A stretch of DNA of 64,000 bases from Methylotenera mobilis 13 (GCF_000384255.1 NZ_KB913035.1:1215362-1279361); one strand, 5' to 3'; numbered from the stretch's first letter, positions 54,080-63,911 are shown. Translations and numbers: made by a program. Notes: generated by a model from the sequence alone, not told the origin.

Positions 54080-55066
54080 GACTCCCCATCTAAGCGCTGC
54101 CGTATGAACTGGGCTATCCCAGTGCTGTTTGATTTCATCATCTAACAAACATAAGGTAATGGACGCACCAGCCATATCTAAAGCTGTAGTGTAGTTACCA
54201 ACTAATGAGCGCGTAATGTTAATACCATGGTGATTAAATAACTTAGCAGCGGTATTGTAAATAATATATAGCTCCATCAGTGGCGTGGCGCCAAAACCGT
54301 TAATCAGCAATAAAGCCTCACTATTTGGCGAGGGTTTTAACGCATCAAGTATGGCACTGACTACCTCTTGGACAATAGCATCGGCTTCTCGCATCACTTC
54401 TCGTTTCCGGCCTGGTTCGCCGTGTATGCCCACGCCCATCTCAATCTCATTGTCTTCAATATCAAAAGTAGGGCGGCCAGCCGCAGGTACCGTACAGCTT
54501 GTTAGGGCAATGCCCATGCTTGCAGTGAGGCCGTTTACTTTGTCACCCAATGCCTTACATGCTTGTAGTGTTGCGCCTGTTTCTGCCAAGCTGCCTACGC
54601 ACTTCTCTACGATGACAGTGCCAGCTACACCACGTCTCCCTGTGGTATACGTGCTATTAATGACAGCGCAGTCGTCACTAGTCAGAACTGTAGCAGATTC
54701 AAATGGCAACATTTCTGCCGCCATTTCAAAGTTCATTACGTCGCCTGCATAATTCTTAACAATAAATAAAATACCTTTGTCGGCATGTACTTCCTCCGCT
54801 GCCGCCAGCATTTGGTCTGGTGTCGGGGAGGTAAATACATGACCAGGGCAGGCAGCATCCAACATGCCATATCCAATATAGCCTGCGTGTAACGGCTCAT
54901 GCCCAGAGCCGCCGCCTGATATGATGGCTACTTTCTTAATGGCTTTTTGTTGGCGCGTTAAAAAATTAGGGTCTAGGCTAAGTTTGACCAAATCATGATG
55001 TGCACCAGCAAAGCCACTCAGGCTTTCAACTAAAATATCGTCAATTTTATTAATAAACTTTTTCAT
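54077..55066 (-). CDS. dhaK: Dihydroxyacetone kinase subunit DhaK
   Basis: DhaK binds dihydroxyacetone covalently through a His. The 329-residue protein has GGGSGHEPLHAGYIG near residue 50 and the active-site segment MGVGIHGEPGRKRE (His about 215). It pairs with the DhaL subunit encoded 31 bp upstream. The phosphate donor subunit DhaM is absent from the window. In a formaldehyde-assimilating host the enzyme may salvage dihydroxyacetone or a related ketose. Confidence 0.94.
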   Translation of the reverse strand: MKKFINKIDDILVESLSGFAGAHHDLVKLSLDPNFLTRQQKAIKKVAIISGGGSGHEPLHAGYIGYGMLDAACPGHVFTSPTPDQMLAAAEEVHADKGILFIVKNYAGDVMNFEMAAEMLPFESATVLTSDDCAVINSTYTTGRRGVAGTVIVEKCVGSLAETGATLQACKALGDKVNGLTASMGIALTSCTVPAAGRPTFDIEDNEIEMGVGIHGEPGRKREVMREADAIVQEVVSAILDALKPSPNSEALLLINGFGATPLMELYIIYNTAAKLFNHHGINITRSLVGNYTTALDMAGASITLCLLDDEIKQHWDSPVHTAALRWGV

Positions 55067-55097
55067 TACCAGACCTTTTTTAAGCTTGGATGCGTAT

Positions 55098-55733
55098 TTA
55101 ATTTTGAATTAATAGTACTTGTTTACAAACTGCTTCAATCATCAATTGGCAGCTCTTTGCGCCAGGGTCTATATGCCCGATGGCGCGTTCACCTAAGCCT
55201 GCGGCGCGCCCTTTTGTTGCGATAAGTGCTTTTGTAGAGAGCATACCTTGTTCTGCAGTATGCATAAGTGCTGTGCAGATATCTTTTATATTTGTATTAG
55301 ATGTTGCCAGCGTTGAAAACTGCTGCGCGACAGGAATAAGCACATCCAGCATGGTTTTCTCACCTAATCCAGCTTTTCCGCGTTGTTGAATAGCCTCTAC
55401 GCCAGCAACAAAAGCAGCGGCATAGCTAGGAACACTATCATCTGCATTTTCTTTGAGTATTTTGCCCATACTCATAAAAAAGCTTGCGAGAAGTGGGCCT
55501 GAGGCGCCACCTATTGTACTGAGTAGTTTCATGCCAATTTTATTTAGCGCAGCGTCTGGTGTGAGTGACTCGAGCTCTGCACGAATCTCGACAATGGTAT
55601 TCGCACCACGTTTCATATTGATGTAATGATCACCGTCACCAATCGCGCGGTCTAGTGATTCCAATTCGGATTCATGGTCTAAAATGGCGTCGCGAATGGA
55701 TTCTGACGCTGATAATATAAATGATGTTTTCAT
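55098..55733 (-). CDS. dhaL: Dihydroxyacetone kinase subunit DhaL
   Basis: DhaL carries the nucleotide that phosphorylates dihydroxyacetone in DhaK. The 211-residue protein begins at ATG 55733 (MKTSFILS); a GTG at 55742 is possible. The magnesium-binding loop is AIGDGDHYINMKRG near residue 31, with Tyr where many members have Gly. GGASGPLLASFF near residue 80 is the nucleotide-binding helix. It comes first, followed by dhaK, and is divergent from a NarX-like kinase gene. Confidence 0.92.
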   Translation of the reverse strand: MKTSFILSASESIRDAILDHESELESLDRAIGDGDHYINMKRGANTIVEIRAELESLTPDAALNKIGMKLLSTIGGASGPLLASFFMSMGKILKENADDSVPSYAAAFVAGVEAIQQRGKAGLGEKTMLDVLIPVAQQFSTLATSNTNIKDICTALMHTAEQGMLSTKALIATKGRAAGLGERAIGHIDPGAKSCQLMIEAVCKQVLLIQN

Positions 55734-55802
55734 GAATAACACTATATAGCGAATTGATTAAAGTTGTTAAACTCTACACATGTCATCAAGTGATTTCAAC
55801 TC

Positions 55803-57170
55803 ATGAGCTTACGTTTCCGTCTAAATTTACTGATTACCTTATTGTCACTTGCATTTATATTGGTGGTAGGTTCTATATTAGTGACAGATACCCGTATTTC
55901 AATCCGCGAGCGGGTAGAAGCTGCTAGTCGAGTTACCGTCCAGTTGTTAGATACTGTCATTATTAGTTCAGCATTAAATCCAGAAATGGGGCCTACGCAT
56001 GTTGTTTTGCAGGGCTTTTTAGCTTCTTTGGGTTATGTGCGCAGTAGCCATATTACACTTTACGATTATCAAGGGTACGAGCTGTATAGCTCGCCAGAGT
56101 CAACTTTCAAATCTGATGTTAATCCACCGGAGTGGTTCGTCAAACTGGTGAAGCCAAAAGTTGAAAGAGTTGAGCGTAGAATCCGATATGGCACCTTGGT
56201 TGTAGAGTCAAGCGCTGCAGGATCTATTCGTGAAGCTTGGGCAGGATTTAATCAATTAATGTTGGTTGGGCTTGCATTTTTTATCATACTGAATACTTTA
56301 GTTTACTTATTGCTAAGCCATTCATTAAAGCCAATCGGTAGGATTTTAGGCGCAATCAATCGTATGGAACAGGGGGATTTAACTACCCGCTTACCTGAAT
56401 TTCCTCTACCTGAGTTTGATACAATTGGACATAGCCTTAACCGTATGGCGGAGTCTTTGACTGCAGAACGTTTGTTAGAAGAGAATCGTCAACTCACGCA
56501 TTTGATTCAAAAGCATATAGAAGAAGAACGTCGTAGCTTGGCGCGTGAGCTTCACGATGAGCTTGGTCAGTATGTGACCGCGATTAAAACCTTTGCTGTT
56601 GCCATCGCGAATAAAGCAAAAGCAAATAGTACAGGCACTGGGATGACAGACATTGCATCAAGTGCACAGGTGATTGTTTCTGCAGCTAACCAAATCTATG
56701 ACGGCATGCATAATATCGTCCGGCAATTACGCCCTGGCTCCCTTGATAATTTGGGGTTAGCTGAAACTTTGAAAGATTTAGTCAGCACTTATCAGGTGCA
56801 ACATCCAACACTAAATATTCAACTTTACTTGTCAGAAAACTTGCAATCAGGAAACTTGCATAGCTTGGGTGAAACTATCAGCATTAATCTATATCGAATA
56901 GTGCAGGAGTCGTTAAATAACGCATTAAAATATGCGCAGGCAACGACAATAGAGATAAGACTCATTAAGATTTCTAATGGTGAGCTGCAGTTAAGTATCA
57001 AAGATAATGGTATCGGTATGAATATTGATGCGGTTGATCAGAGCCGGCACTTTGGTTTGCTTGGGATGCGTGAGCGAGTGCAGGCGTTACACGGTAGTTT
57101 TACCATAGAGTCTGCACCCGGCCAAGGTACCTCTATCTGTATCAATGTGCCAGATAGTCCTTTGGGTTAA
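55803..57170 (+). CDS. NarX-like membrane sensor histidine kinase
   Basis: A 455-residue kinase with two transmembrane helices (about 8-28 and 152-174) enclosing a periplasmic sensor of about 120 residues, then a HAMP domain (about 175-225), HisKA_3 with ARELHDELGQYVTA (His about 250) and an HATPase domain with NNALKYA and GLLGMRERV. The next gene encodes its NarL-like regulator. It is transcribed divergently from dhaLK with a 69-bp gap, which makes dihydroxyacetone-related regulation possible but unproven. Confidence 0.9.
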   Translation: MSLRFRLNLLITLLSLAFILVVGSILVTDTRISIRERVEAASRVTVQLLDTVIISSALNPEMGPTHVVLQGFLASLGYVRSSHITLYDYQGYELYSSPESTFKSDVNPPEWFVKLVKPKVERVERRIRYGTLVVESSAAGSIREAWAGFNQLMLVGLAFFIILNTLVYLLLSHSLKPIGRILGAINRMEQGDLTTRLPEFPLPEFDTIGHSLNRMAESLTAERLLEENRQLTHLIQKHIEEERRSLARELHDELGQYVTAIKTFAVAIANKAKANSTGTGMTDIASSAQVIVSAANQIYDGMHNIVRQLRPGSLDNLGLAETLKDLVSTYQVQHPTLNIQLYLSENLQSGNLHSLGETISINLYRIVQESLNNALKYAQATTIEIRLIKISNGELQLSIKDNGIGMNIDAVDQSRHFGLLGMRERVQALHGSFTIESAPGQGTSICINVPDSPLG

Positions 57171-57208
57171 TGTAATTTTTGTGCCCGATAACGGGAGAAG
57201 GTAAGTCA

Positions 57209-57847
57209 ATGAGCCAGATTAATGTGATGTTAGTAGATGATCACGCAGTGGTACGTATGGGATTCAAAATGTTACTTGAGTCTGACGCAGATATTAAAGT
57301 GGTGGCAGAAGCCGAAAGTGGTGAGTTGGCGATTCAGCGCTATGTTGAACATAAGCCCAATGTTGTTGTGATGGACATTACAATGCCTGGTATAGGCGGC
57401 TTGGAAGCGATAGAGCGCATTTTGGCTAAAGATAATACTGCAAAAATATTAGTATTATCCGCACATGAAGACTCAGTTCACCCTAAGCGAGTGCTAAATG
57501 CAGGTGCGATGGGTTATCTAACTAAACGCAGTGCAGCAGAAGAGCTGATTAAAGCGATACGTACTGTTGCCAGTGGAAAAAAATACCTAGAGGCAAGTGT
57601 TGCCCAGCAAATGGCCATTCAGCAGTTGTCTGGTGATCAAAATCCTGTGGATGTTCTGTCCCCTCGAGAGTTTGAAGTATTTATGGCATTAGCTAAAGGT
57701 AAAACGACCAATGAGATTGCAGAAACTTTATTTTTAAGTCCGCGGACAGTAGGCACACATTTGTACAATATCAAGCAAAAGCTGAATGCTAACAACTCCG
57801 CAGAAATTGCACTGATTGCGATGCGTAGCGGCTTACTCGACGCCTAA
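57209..57847 (+). CDS. NarL/LuxR-family response regulator
   Basis: A 212-residue regulator started at ATG 57209 (MSQINVMLVDDHA) after an AGAAGG site. The receiver domain has the Asp near 56 in VVVMDITMPG and the switch Lys in YLTKRSAAEE. The LuxR helix-turn-helix (about 145-205) has KGKTTNEIAETLFLSPRTVGTH. It is 39 bp after the NarX-like kinase gene and forms a standard pair with it. Confidence 0.93.
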   Translation: MSQINVMLVDDHAVVRMGFKMLLESDADIKVVAEAESGELAIQRYVEHKPNVVVMDITMPGIGGLEAIERILAKDNTAKILVLSAHEDSVHPKRVLNAGAMGYLTKRSAAEELIKAIRTVASGKKYLEASVAQQMAIQQLSGDQNPVDVLSPREFEVFMALAKGKTTNEIAETLFLSPRTVGTHLYNIKQKLNANNSAEIALIAMRSGLLDA

Positions 57848-57894
57848 TATTACTAATATTGAAGTTGCTTAATATTTCCCAATCACCATTAGTC

Positions 57895-57934
57895 AAAGTG
57901 ACGTGAGGGCATAAGTTGTTTCTTACGTCATTTT
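57895..57934. terminator. Bidirectional terminator candidate
   Basis: AAAGTGACGT (57895-57904) and ACGTCATTTT (57925-57934) pair over 10 positions including one G-T. The stem lies between the convergent NarL-like and transporter genes, with T-rich sequence on the right side. Confidence 0.55.
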
Positions 57935-57967
57935 CTATCATGGCATTGATAGAGTGAAGCGTTAATT

Positions 57968-58831
57968 CTAACGTGTTGTACGTATGCTGATAATGCCACT
58001 CAAAATAATCAAGCCGATGGCAATCCATGCATCCAAGCTCAAATGTTCCTGCCACCAAATCACGCCAATGATACTTGCCAGTAAAATAGTGACATAGGCA
58101 AGGCTTGCCACTACTAGGGTATCCCCAGTGCGGTAAGCACGTGTGAGCGCAAGCTGTGCAATTGTGGCAGATACACCTAAGCCTATTAGTATGGGCAAAT
58201 CTAGCCAGACCAATGCATGGAAGTGGTCAAACAGCATCCATGCGCCAGCGCAGACCGAAGAAACCAGCGTAAAGTAAAATACAGTACGCCAGTCAGGCTC
58301 GTTAGCCTGCCCTAGTTGTTTGACATGCACATAAGCCAGTGCTGCACCTATGCCTGATAGCAAGCCCAAAAAACCAGCTAGCCATTGCGATTGATTGATA
58401 GTGGGCTTCAATAATAAGCTCACCCCAACAAAGCCAATCGCCAATGCAATGAGTAATGTCTTTTTTGGTTTTTCATGCAAGAAGAAAGGCATGAATATCG
58501 CTAAAAACAAAGGGGATGTGTAATTGAGCGTGATGGCTGTTGCTAATGGTAAATGTGCGATGGCGTAGAAGAATAGAATCAGTGCGGTGAAACCAACGCC
58601 AGCTCGCGACATTTGTTTGTACATCACTGGTGAGGCTAGTGGTAGTTTCTTATAAAAAATGAACAAGCCGATAAACACTAACCCAAACAATGAACGATAA
58701 AATACGAGTTCCGCACTACTGAACTTTTGGGCGCCCAGTTTAACAAGTGCGCCCATGATAGCAAACCCCAAAGCGGCTACCAGCATCCATAGGCTACCTA
58801 AATTAGGTAGGGCGTAGCCAGATTTTTTCAT
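57968..58831 (-). CDS. EamA/DMT-superfamily transporter
   Basis: A 287-residue integral membrane protein with ten predicted helices in two EamA repeats. The ATG at 58831 (MKKSGYALPN) is my choice; a TTG at 58858 would add nine residues and leave only 12 bp to the Rieske gene. Neither has a strong ribosome binding site. It follows the Rieske oxygenase gene on the same strand, so the transporter might move that enzyme's substrate or product. Confidence 0.8.
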   Translation of the reverse strand: MKKSGYALPNLGSLWMLVAALGFAIMGALVKLGAQKFSSAELVFYRSLFGLVFIGLFIFYKKLPLASPVMYKQMSRAGVGFTALILFFYAIAHLPLATAITLNYTSPLFLAIFMPFFLHEKPKKTLLIALAIGFVGVSLLLKPTINQSQWLAGFLGLLSGIGAALAYVHVKQLGQANEPDWRTVFYFTLVSSVCAGAWMLFDHFHALVWLDLPILIGLGVSATIAQLALTRAYRTGDTLVVASLAYVTILLASIIGVIWWQEHLSLDAWIAIGLIILSGIISIRTTR

Positions 58832-58870
58832 ATGCAATGATTCATAGACGGCGCTCAACTTACATCAAGC

Positions 58871-59980
58871 TTAAGCAGATGGAATATGCTGTTGCATTTG
58901 CTGGCGGTACCATTGATGAAAATGCTCCATACCAGTTTCCATCGGGTGTTGGTATGGGCCGCGCTCATCAATACCTTGTGCAAATAGGGCGTGGCGACCA
59001 TCATGCATGCGTTGGCAAATGTCATTGTCTTCTACCGCGGTTTCCTCATAGGCGGCTTGTTGTGCGGCAACATATTCGCGTTCAAATAAACCAATATCTT
59101 CTGGATAGTAAAATTCAACCACATTAGTACATGCGTTAACGCCTCGCGGAATAATGTGCGATACAACTAATACGTTCGGATACCATTCAATCATCAGGAA
59201 TGGGTAATACACCATCCAGATTGCGCCATATTTGGGTGTTTTATCTGAATGGTATTTTGCTACCTGTTCTTGCCAAGCTTGGTAAGTTGGTGAGCCAGCT
59301 TTGTTAAGTGACTGTTTGAAACCCACAGTTTGTACGCTGTAATTGGCAGCAAACTCCCAGTTTAGCTGTTCACAATTAACAAACTGATTGAGTCCAGGGT
59401 GAAACGGGCCAACATGGTAGTCTTCTAAGTACACTTCAATAAAAGTTTTCCAGTTGAAGTTATACTCTTCAACCGCCACACGGTCTAACATGTAGCCTGT
59501 AAAATCAAAGTCTTGTTTGCACCCTAAGTTTGCAAGGTCTTTTGCGATATCTCGTTTGGTATCAAACAGTAAACCCTGCCAGTTTTGTAAAGTTTTTTTA
59601 TCAAGATTCAGGCAGGGATTTTGCTCAAAGTGAGGTGCGCCTAAGAGTTTTCCTTCAAGGTCATAGGTCCAGCGATGTAGAGGACAGACTATGTTTTTTG
59701 TTTGTCCTCTGCCTTTTAGCATGAGTGCTTGACGGTGCCTGCACACATTACTAATGGCATTAATGCCGTCTTGTTGGTGTACCAAGCTTTTTGCTTGTCC
59801 CATCCAGTCTAGTACGTGGTAGTCGCCGACATTCGGTGCCATTAACTCGTGCCCAAGGTAATGTGGTGCATGCGAAAATAGATGCTGTTGTTCAATAGCA
59901 TAAATTTTTTCATCCACATACCAGGCGACTGGAAGTTGAGGGCTTGTGTCTTGTTGGGAAACCAAAGTTAAAGATGCCAT
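58871..59980 (-). CDS. Rieske-type ring-hydroxylating oxygenase alpha subunit
   Basis: A 369-residue non-haem iron oxygenase. The Rieske cluster ligands are in VCRHRQALML (about 80) and CPLHRWTYD (about 100). The mononuclear iron site has EDYHVGPFHPGL (two His near 189 and 194). The family includes aromatic dioxygenases and choline or carnitine monooxygenases, and this one has no beta subunit nearby. Electron transfer proteins are also not adjacent. The substrate is unknown. Confidence 0.88.
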   Translation of the reverse strand: MASLTLVSQQDTSPQLPVAWYVDEKIYAIEQQHLFSHAPHYLGHELMAPNVGDYHVLDWMGQAKSLVHQQDGINAISNVCRHRQALMLKGRGQTKNIVCPLHRWTYDLEGKLLGAPHFEQNPCLNLDKKTLQNWQGLLFDTKRDIAKDLANLGCKQDFDFTGYMLDRVAVEEYNFNWKTFIEVYLEDYHVGPFHPGLNQFVNCEQLNWEFAANYSVQTVGFKQSLNKAGSPTYQAWQEQVAKYHSDKTPKYGAIWMVYYPFLMIEWYPNVLVVSHIIPRGVNACTNVVEFYYPEDIGLFEREYVAAQQAAYEETAVEDNDICQRMHDGRHALFAQGIDERGPYQHPMETGMEHFHQWYRQQMQQHIPSA

Positions 59981-60058
59981 ATGAAAATATGATTGGCAGT
60001 TAAAATTTCAGGGATGGCGATTTTTGCCTAAATTGCTATTTTTATCAAGTCATTATTA

Positions 60059-60191
60059 TATAATTATCTATAAGTTTTGTGCTGTAAAACTTGCCAATAG
60101 TGAGGTTTTCAGCTACTCTCGTGAGAGTTTCTTTACCCTCAGTAAAAATATAATCGTCACTGTTTTTTAATTAATAAACCAAACATGTTGT
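60059..60191 (+). ncRNA. Structured leader or small RNA upstream of argD
   Basis: A perfect TATAAT (60059-60064) precedes hairpins AAGTTTT/AAAACTT (60072-60092) and ACTCTC-GT-GAGAGT (60115-60128), then TTTCTTT. A second TATAAT lies at 60149-60154. The segment ends in the terminator at 60192. It could be a separate small RNA of about 65 or 165 nt, or an attenuated argD leader. No minus- or plus-strand gene is present in 59981-60304. No known RNA family is recognised. Confidence 0.35.
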
Positions 60192-60237
60192 CGCGATTCT
60201 TCATTCATTGATGAATTGCGGGATTTTTATTTTTTTT
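60192..60237 (+). terminator. Intrinsic terminator in the argD leader region
   Basis: CGCGATTCTTCA (60192-60203) pairs with TGATGAATTGCG (60209-60220), one mismatch and one G-T, around a 5-nt loop, and is followed by a T-rich run to 60237. It lies 68 bp before argD, where no plus-strand gene ends, so it acts as an attenuator or ends a small RNA. Confidence 0.65.
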
Positions 60238-60304
60238 GGGTTTCCTGCGATCAAGTTAACGTGGGTTTAGCCTTGCTTAATCATTTGTATTTGAGTAAAT
60301 AATA

Positions 60305-61486
60305 ATGTCAGACCATTTAATGAACACCTATATGCGTCAGCCAGTTACCTTTGTAAAAGGTGAAGGCGTGTGGCTATGGGATAACCAGAACAATCAATAT
60401 CTTGATGCACTATCAGGCGTTGCAGTCAACGGCTTAGGTCATGCACACCCCAGATTGGTAGATACAATTGCCAAACAGGCTGCCAAGTTAATTCATGTTT
60501 CCAATATCTACAATATTGCTGAGCAAGAGGCATTGGCAGATAAGCTGTGTGAAGTGTCAGGCATGGATAAAGTGTTTTTTTGCAACTCAGGCTGCGAGGC
60601 CAATGAGGCTGCCATTAAATTAGCGCGCCTTTACGGACACAATAAAGGTATTAATACGCCAGAAATTATTGTCATGGATCAATCGTTTCATGGCCGTACA
60701 TTAGCAACGCTTTCTGCAACAGGTAATCGCAAAGTTCAGGCTGGATTTGATCCATTAGTGAGCGGCTTTATACGGGTACCTTATGATGATGTGGAAGCTG
60801 TTAGGCAAGTGGCGCTACATCACCCTAATGTTGTTGCTATATTGGTTGAGCCTGTACAAGGCGAGGGTGGTATCAATATTCCTAAAGATGCCGGTGCATA
60901 TTTAGAACAACTGCGTCAGATTTGTGACGCTAATGGTTGGTTGTTGATGCTGGACGAAGTGCAGACAGGCATTGGGCGAACAGGTACTTGGTTTGCTTTT
61001 CAGCATACTGCTATTAAACCTGATGTCATGAGTCTTGCCAAAGGTTTAGGTTCAGGCGTGCCGATTGGTGCTTGTGTAGCAAGTGGTAAGGCTGCAGATG
61101 TATTTACCTATGGTAAGCATGGCTCAACCTTTGGTGGCAATCCTCTAGCGACCGCTGCTGGGCTTGCGACCTTAAATATTATAGAAGAAGAACATTTACG
61201 TGAAAATGCTGAAAAAGTTGGCAATTTGATACGTGAAGGATTTATTGCTGAGTTTAAAGGTACCCAAGGTGTTGTAACGGTGCGTAACGCTGGATTAATG
61301 ATTGGCATTGAGTTAGACCGCCCATGTGCCGAGTTAGTAAAAATGGCCTTAGAGTCAAAATTGCTGATTAACGTAACAGCTGAAAAGGTGATTCGTTTGC
61401 TGCCTCCACTAGTCATGAATGAAGCTGAAGCAAAAGAGTTAGTACAACGTTTGTCTGTGTTAATAAAAACATTTTTATCACAATAA
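60305..61486 (+). CDS. argD: Acetylornithine aminotransferase
   Basis: A 393-residue PLP enzyme of arginine (and possibly lysine) synthesis that makes N-acetylornithine. It has the class III aminotransferase pattern LMLDEVQTGIGRTG and the PLP Lys in LAKGLGSGVPIGA (Lys 246), with CNSGCEANEAAIKLAR at about 97. It is followed by argF and argG in the same direction (57 and 100 bp gaps). A structured terminator lies in its leader. Confidence 0.95.
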   Translation: MSDHLMNTYMRQPVTFVKGEGVWLWDNQNNQYLDALSGVAVNGLGHAHPRLVDTIAKQAAKLIHVSNIYNIAEQEALADKLCEVSGMDKVFFCNSGCEANEAAIKLARLYGHNKGINTPEIIVMDQSFHGRTLATLSATGNRKVQAGFDPLVSGFIRVPYDDVEAVRQVALHHPNVVAILVEPVQGEGGINIPKDAGAYLEQLRQICDANGWLLMLDEVQTGIGRTGTWFAFQHTAIKPDVMSLAKGLGSGVPIGACVASGKAADVFTYGKHGSTFGGNPLATAAGLATLNIIEEEHLRENAEKVGNLIREGFIAEFKGTQGVVTVRNAGLMIGIELDRPCAELVKMALESKLLINVTAEKVIRLLPPLVMNEAEAKELVQRLSVLIKTFLSQ

Positions 61487-61543
61487 ATCATTTATAACAT
61501 AACTAAACTGTAGTCAGTTTTAATAAAACTTGAACTACCAACT

Positions 61544-62461
61544 ATGATGGCAATAAAACATTTTTTACAATTTAATGATTTAAATCGTGACGAGCTTGAG
61601 TATGTCTTTGAGCGTACACGTTGGATCAAAAGCCAATTTAAGGATTACCAACAGTACTGGCCATTGCAAGATCGCACATTAGTGATGATTTTTGAAAAAG
61701 CTAGTACACGTACACGCTTGTCATTTGAGGCTGGTATGCAGCAACTTGGAGGCTCTGCGATTTACTTAAATACCAGAGACTCTCAGTTAGGCCGCGGTGA
61801 GCCAGTAGAAGATGCTGCACAAGTGATTTCTCGTATGAGTGATTTAGTGATGATTCGTACTTTCGAGCAAGAAATCATCGAGCGCTTTGCTGCAAATTCT
61901 CGCGTTCCTGTGATTAATGGCTTAACGAATGAATACCATCCATGCCAGATTCTTGCAGATATTTTTACTTATATCGAGCATCGTGGGTCCATTAAAGGTA
62001 AAACGGTCGCTTGGATTGGTGACAGTAATAATATGTGTCACACCTGGTTACAGGCAGCGGAGTTATTAGATTTCAATGTACATGTTTCTACGCCACCAGG
62101 TTATGAAGTAGAGCCAGAGCGTGCCAATTTGTACGGTACAGATCATTTTGAAGTATTTGCTGACCCGATGGATGCGGCGCGCGGTGCTGACTTGGTGACT
62201 ACTGACGTATGGACAAGTATGGGTTTTGAAGCGGAAAACGAAGAGCGTATGCGCGACTTTGCCGACTGGCAAGTAGATAGCGACATGATGCGCGTTGCAG
62301 CTAAAGATGCCTTATTCATGCATTGCTTGCCAGCACATCGTGGTGAGGAAGTCTCTGCAGAGGTAATTGATGGTGTACAAAGTGTGGTGTGGGATGAAGC
62401 TGAAAATAGGTTACATACCCAAAAAGCATTGATGGAATATTTGTTATTAGGAAAAGTTTAA
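61544..62461 (+). CDS. argF: Ornithine carbamoyltransferase
   Basis: A 305-residue enzyme that makes citrulline from ornithine and carbamoyl phosphate. The carbamoyl phosphate site STRTRLSFE (about 53) and HPCQILAD, and the ornithine/catalytic HCLPAHRGEEV segment (about 263), are complete. Two ATG codons stand in tandem (61544 and 61547), and either may be used. It lies between argD and argG. Confidence 0.96.
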   Translation: MMAIKHFLQFNDLNRDELEYVFERTRWIKSQFKDYQQYWPLQDRTLVMIFEKASTRTRLSFEAGMQQLGGSAIYLNTRDSQLGRGEPVEDAAQVISRMSDLVMIRTFEQEIIERFAANSRVPVINGLTNEYHPCQILADIFTYIEHRGSIKGKTVAWIGDSNNMCHTWLQAAELLDFNVHVSTPPGYEVEPERANLYGTDHFEVFADPMDAARGADLVTTDVWTSMGFEAENEERMRDFADWQVDSDMMRVAAKDALFMHCLPAHRGEEVSAEVIDGVQSVVWDEAENRLHTQKALMEYLLLGKV

Positions 62462-62561
62462 TTAGCAACTGACAACTTGAGTTGAAGTTGATGTTTGTGA
62501 ATATCGGCATTTAACCTAGGTTAGTAGTGAATTGCTAAATATCTATAGATAGAAAGAGATC

Positions 62562-63782
62562 ATGAGTAAAGTAAATAAAGTAGTGTTGGCCTATTCAGGT
62601 GGTTTAGATACTTCAGTTATTTTGAAATGGCTGCAAGATGAATACAAATGCGAAGTGGTGACTTACACAGCCGATTTGGGTCAGGGCGAAGAGTTAGAGC
62701 CTGCGCGTGCAAAAGCAAAAGCTGCTGGTGTAAAAGAGATTTTTATTGATGACGTGCGAGAAGAGTTTGTACGTGACTTTGTGTTCCCAATGTTCCGCGC
62801 TAATACTGTGTACGAGGGTGAGTATTTGTTAGGCACTTCTATTGCCCGTCCGCTGATTGCTAAGCGTTTAATTGAAGTGGCGCGCGATACTAATGCCGAT
62901 GCAATTTCACATGGTGCCACCGGTAAAGGTAATGACCAAGTGCGCTTTGAACTTGGTGCTTATGCGTTAAACCCAAATATTCAAATCATTGCACCATGGC
63001 GTGAGTGGGATTTACTCAGCCGTGAAAAATTAATGGCTTATGCGGAAAAGCACGGCATCCCGGTGGATATGAAGCATAAGCAGGGTGGTAGTCCATACAG
63101 TATGGATGCAAACTTATTGCATATTTCTTACGAAGGTCGTCATTTAGAGAACCCGGCTGCAGAAGCTGAAGATTCTATGTGGCGCTGGAGTGTTAGTCCA
63201 GAAAAGGCACCTGACGCCGCTGAGTATTTAGATATTGAATACGTAAACGGTGACCCAGTGAGCTTAAATGGCGAGCCGATGAAAGCGCACGACTTGCTCG
63301 CGCATCTAAATAAAATTGGCGGTAAGCACGGAGTAGGCCGTTTAGACCTAGTTGAAAACCGCTATGTAGGCATGAAGTCACGTGGTTGCTATGAAACGCC
63401 AGGCGGTACTATTTTGCTTAAAGCGCACCGTGCAATTGAGTCCATAACCTTAGACCGTGAAGTCGCTCACTTAAAAGATGATTTGATGCCACGTTACGCT
63501 AGCATGATTTACAACGGATACTGGTGGAGTCCAGAGCGTCTTGCATTGCAAACGCTAATTGATCATACACAACACACTGTGAATGGCTGGGTGCGCGTGA
63601 AGCTATACAAAGGCAACGTGATTGTGACTGGCCGTGATAGTAAAACTAACTCATTATTCGACCCTAACATCGCAACTTTTGAAGATGACAAAGGTGCATA
63701 TGACCAAAAAGATGCAGGCGGCTTTATTAAGCTTAATGCGTTGAGAATGCGTATTGCAGCTAATCTAAGGGATAAAAAATAA
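62562..63782 (+). CDS. argG: Argininosuccinate synthase
   Basis: A 406-residue enzyme joining citrulline and aspartate with ATP. The N-type ATP pyrophosphatase P-loop AYSGGLDTS (10-18), [15 protein letters not shown] and [12 protein letters not shown] are present. Preceded by an AAAGAG-like site (AGAAAGAGATC), it is the last of argD-argF-argG and is closed by a strong terminator at 63832. Confidence 0.97.
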   Translation: MSKVNKVVLAYSGGLDTSVILKWLQDEYKCEVVTYTADLGQGEELEPARAKAKAAGVKEIFIDDVREEFVRDFVFPMFRANTVYEGEYLLGTSIARPLIAKRLIEVARDTNADAISHGATGKGNDQVRFELGAYALNPNIQIIAPWREWDLLSREKLMAYAEKHGIPVDMKHKQGGSPYSMDANLLHISYEGRHLENPAAEAEDSMWRWSVSPEKAPDAAEYLDIEYVNGDPVSLNGEPMKAHDLLAHLNKIGGKHGVGRLDLVENRYVGMKSRGCYETPGGTILLKAHRAIESITLDREVAHLKDDLMPRYASMIYNGYWWSPERLALQTLIDHTQHTVNGWVRVKLYKGNVIVTGRDSKTNSLFDPNIATFEDDKGAYDQKDAGGFIKLNALRMRIAANLRDKK

Positions 63783-63831
63783 GCGATTGATCAAATCTTG
63801 AAAAGTATTTTTGTTTAAAATACTCGAACTG

Positions 63832-63866
63832 AAAAGCACCTGGTGACTACTAGGTGCTTTTTTATT
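63832..63866 (+). terminator. Intrinsic terminator of argG
   Basis: AAAAGCACCT (63832-63841) and AGGTGCTTTT (63852-63861) form a perfect 10-bp stem with a 10-nt loop and continue into a T run, a clear rho-independent terminator 50 bp after argG. Confidence 0.92.
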
Positions 63867-63911
63867 ATAAGCTTGTAGAGTTGAGTCACCTCGTGGATGA
63901 GGGTGGTTAGT

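Noticed and set aside
60115-60128. ACTCTC-GT-GAGAGT as a guanidine-II (mini-ykkC) riboswitch hairpin
   Set aside because: The loop is CGTG rather than ACGR and only one such hairpin is present.
60184-60210. Possible arginine leader peptide (ATG TTG TCG CGA TTC TTC ATT CAT TGA)
   Set aside because: Only one Arg codon, two Phe codons and no ribosome binding site; not a convincing amino-acid attenuator.
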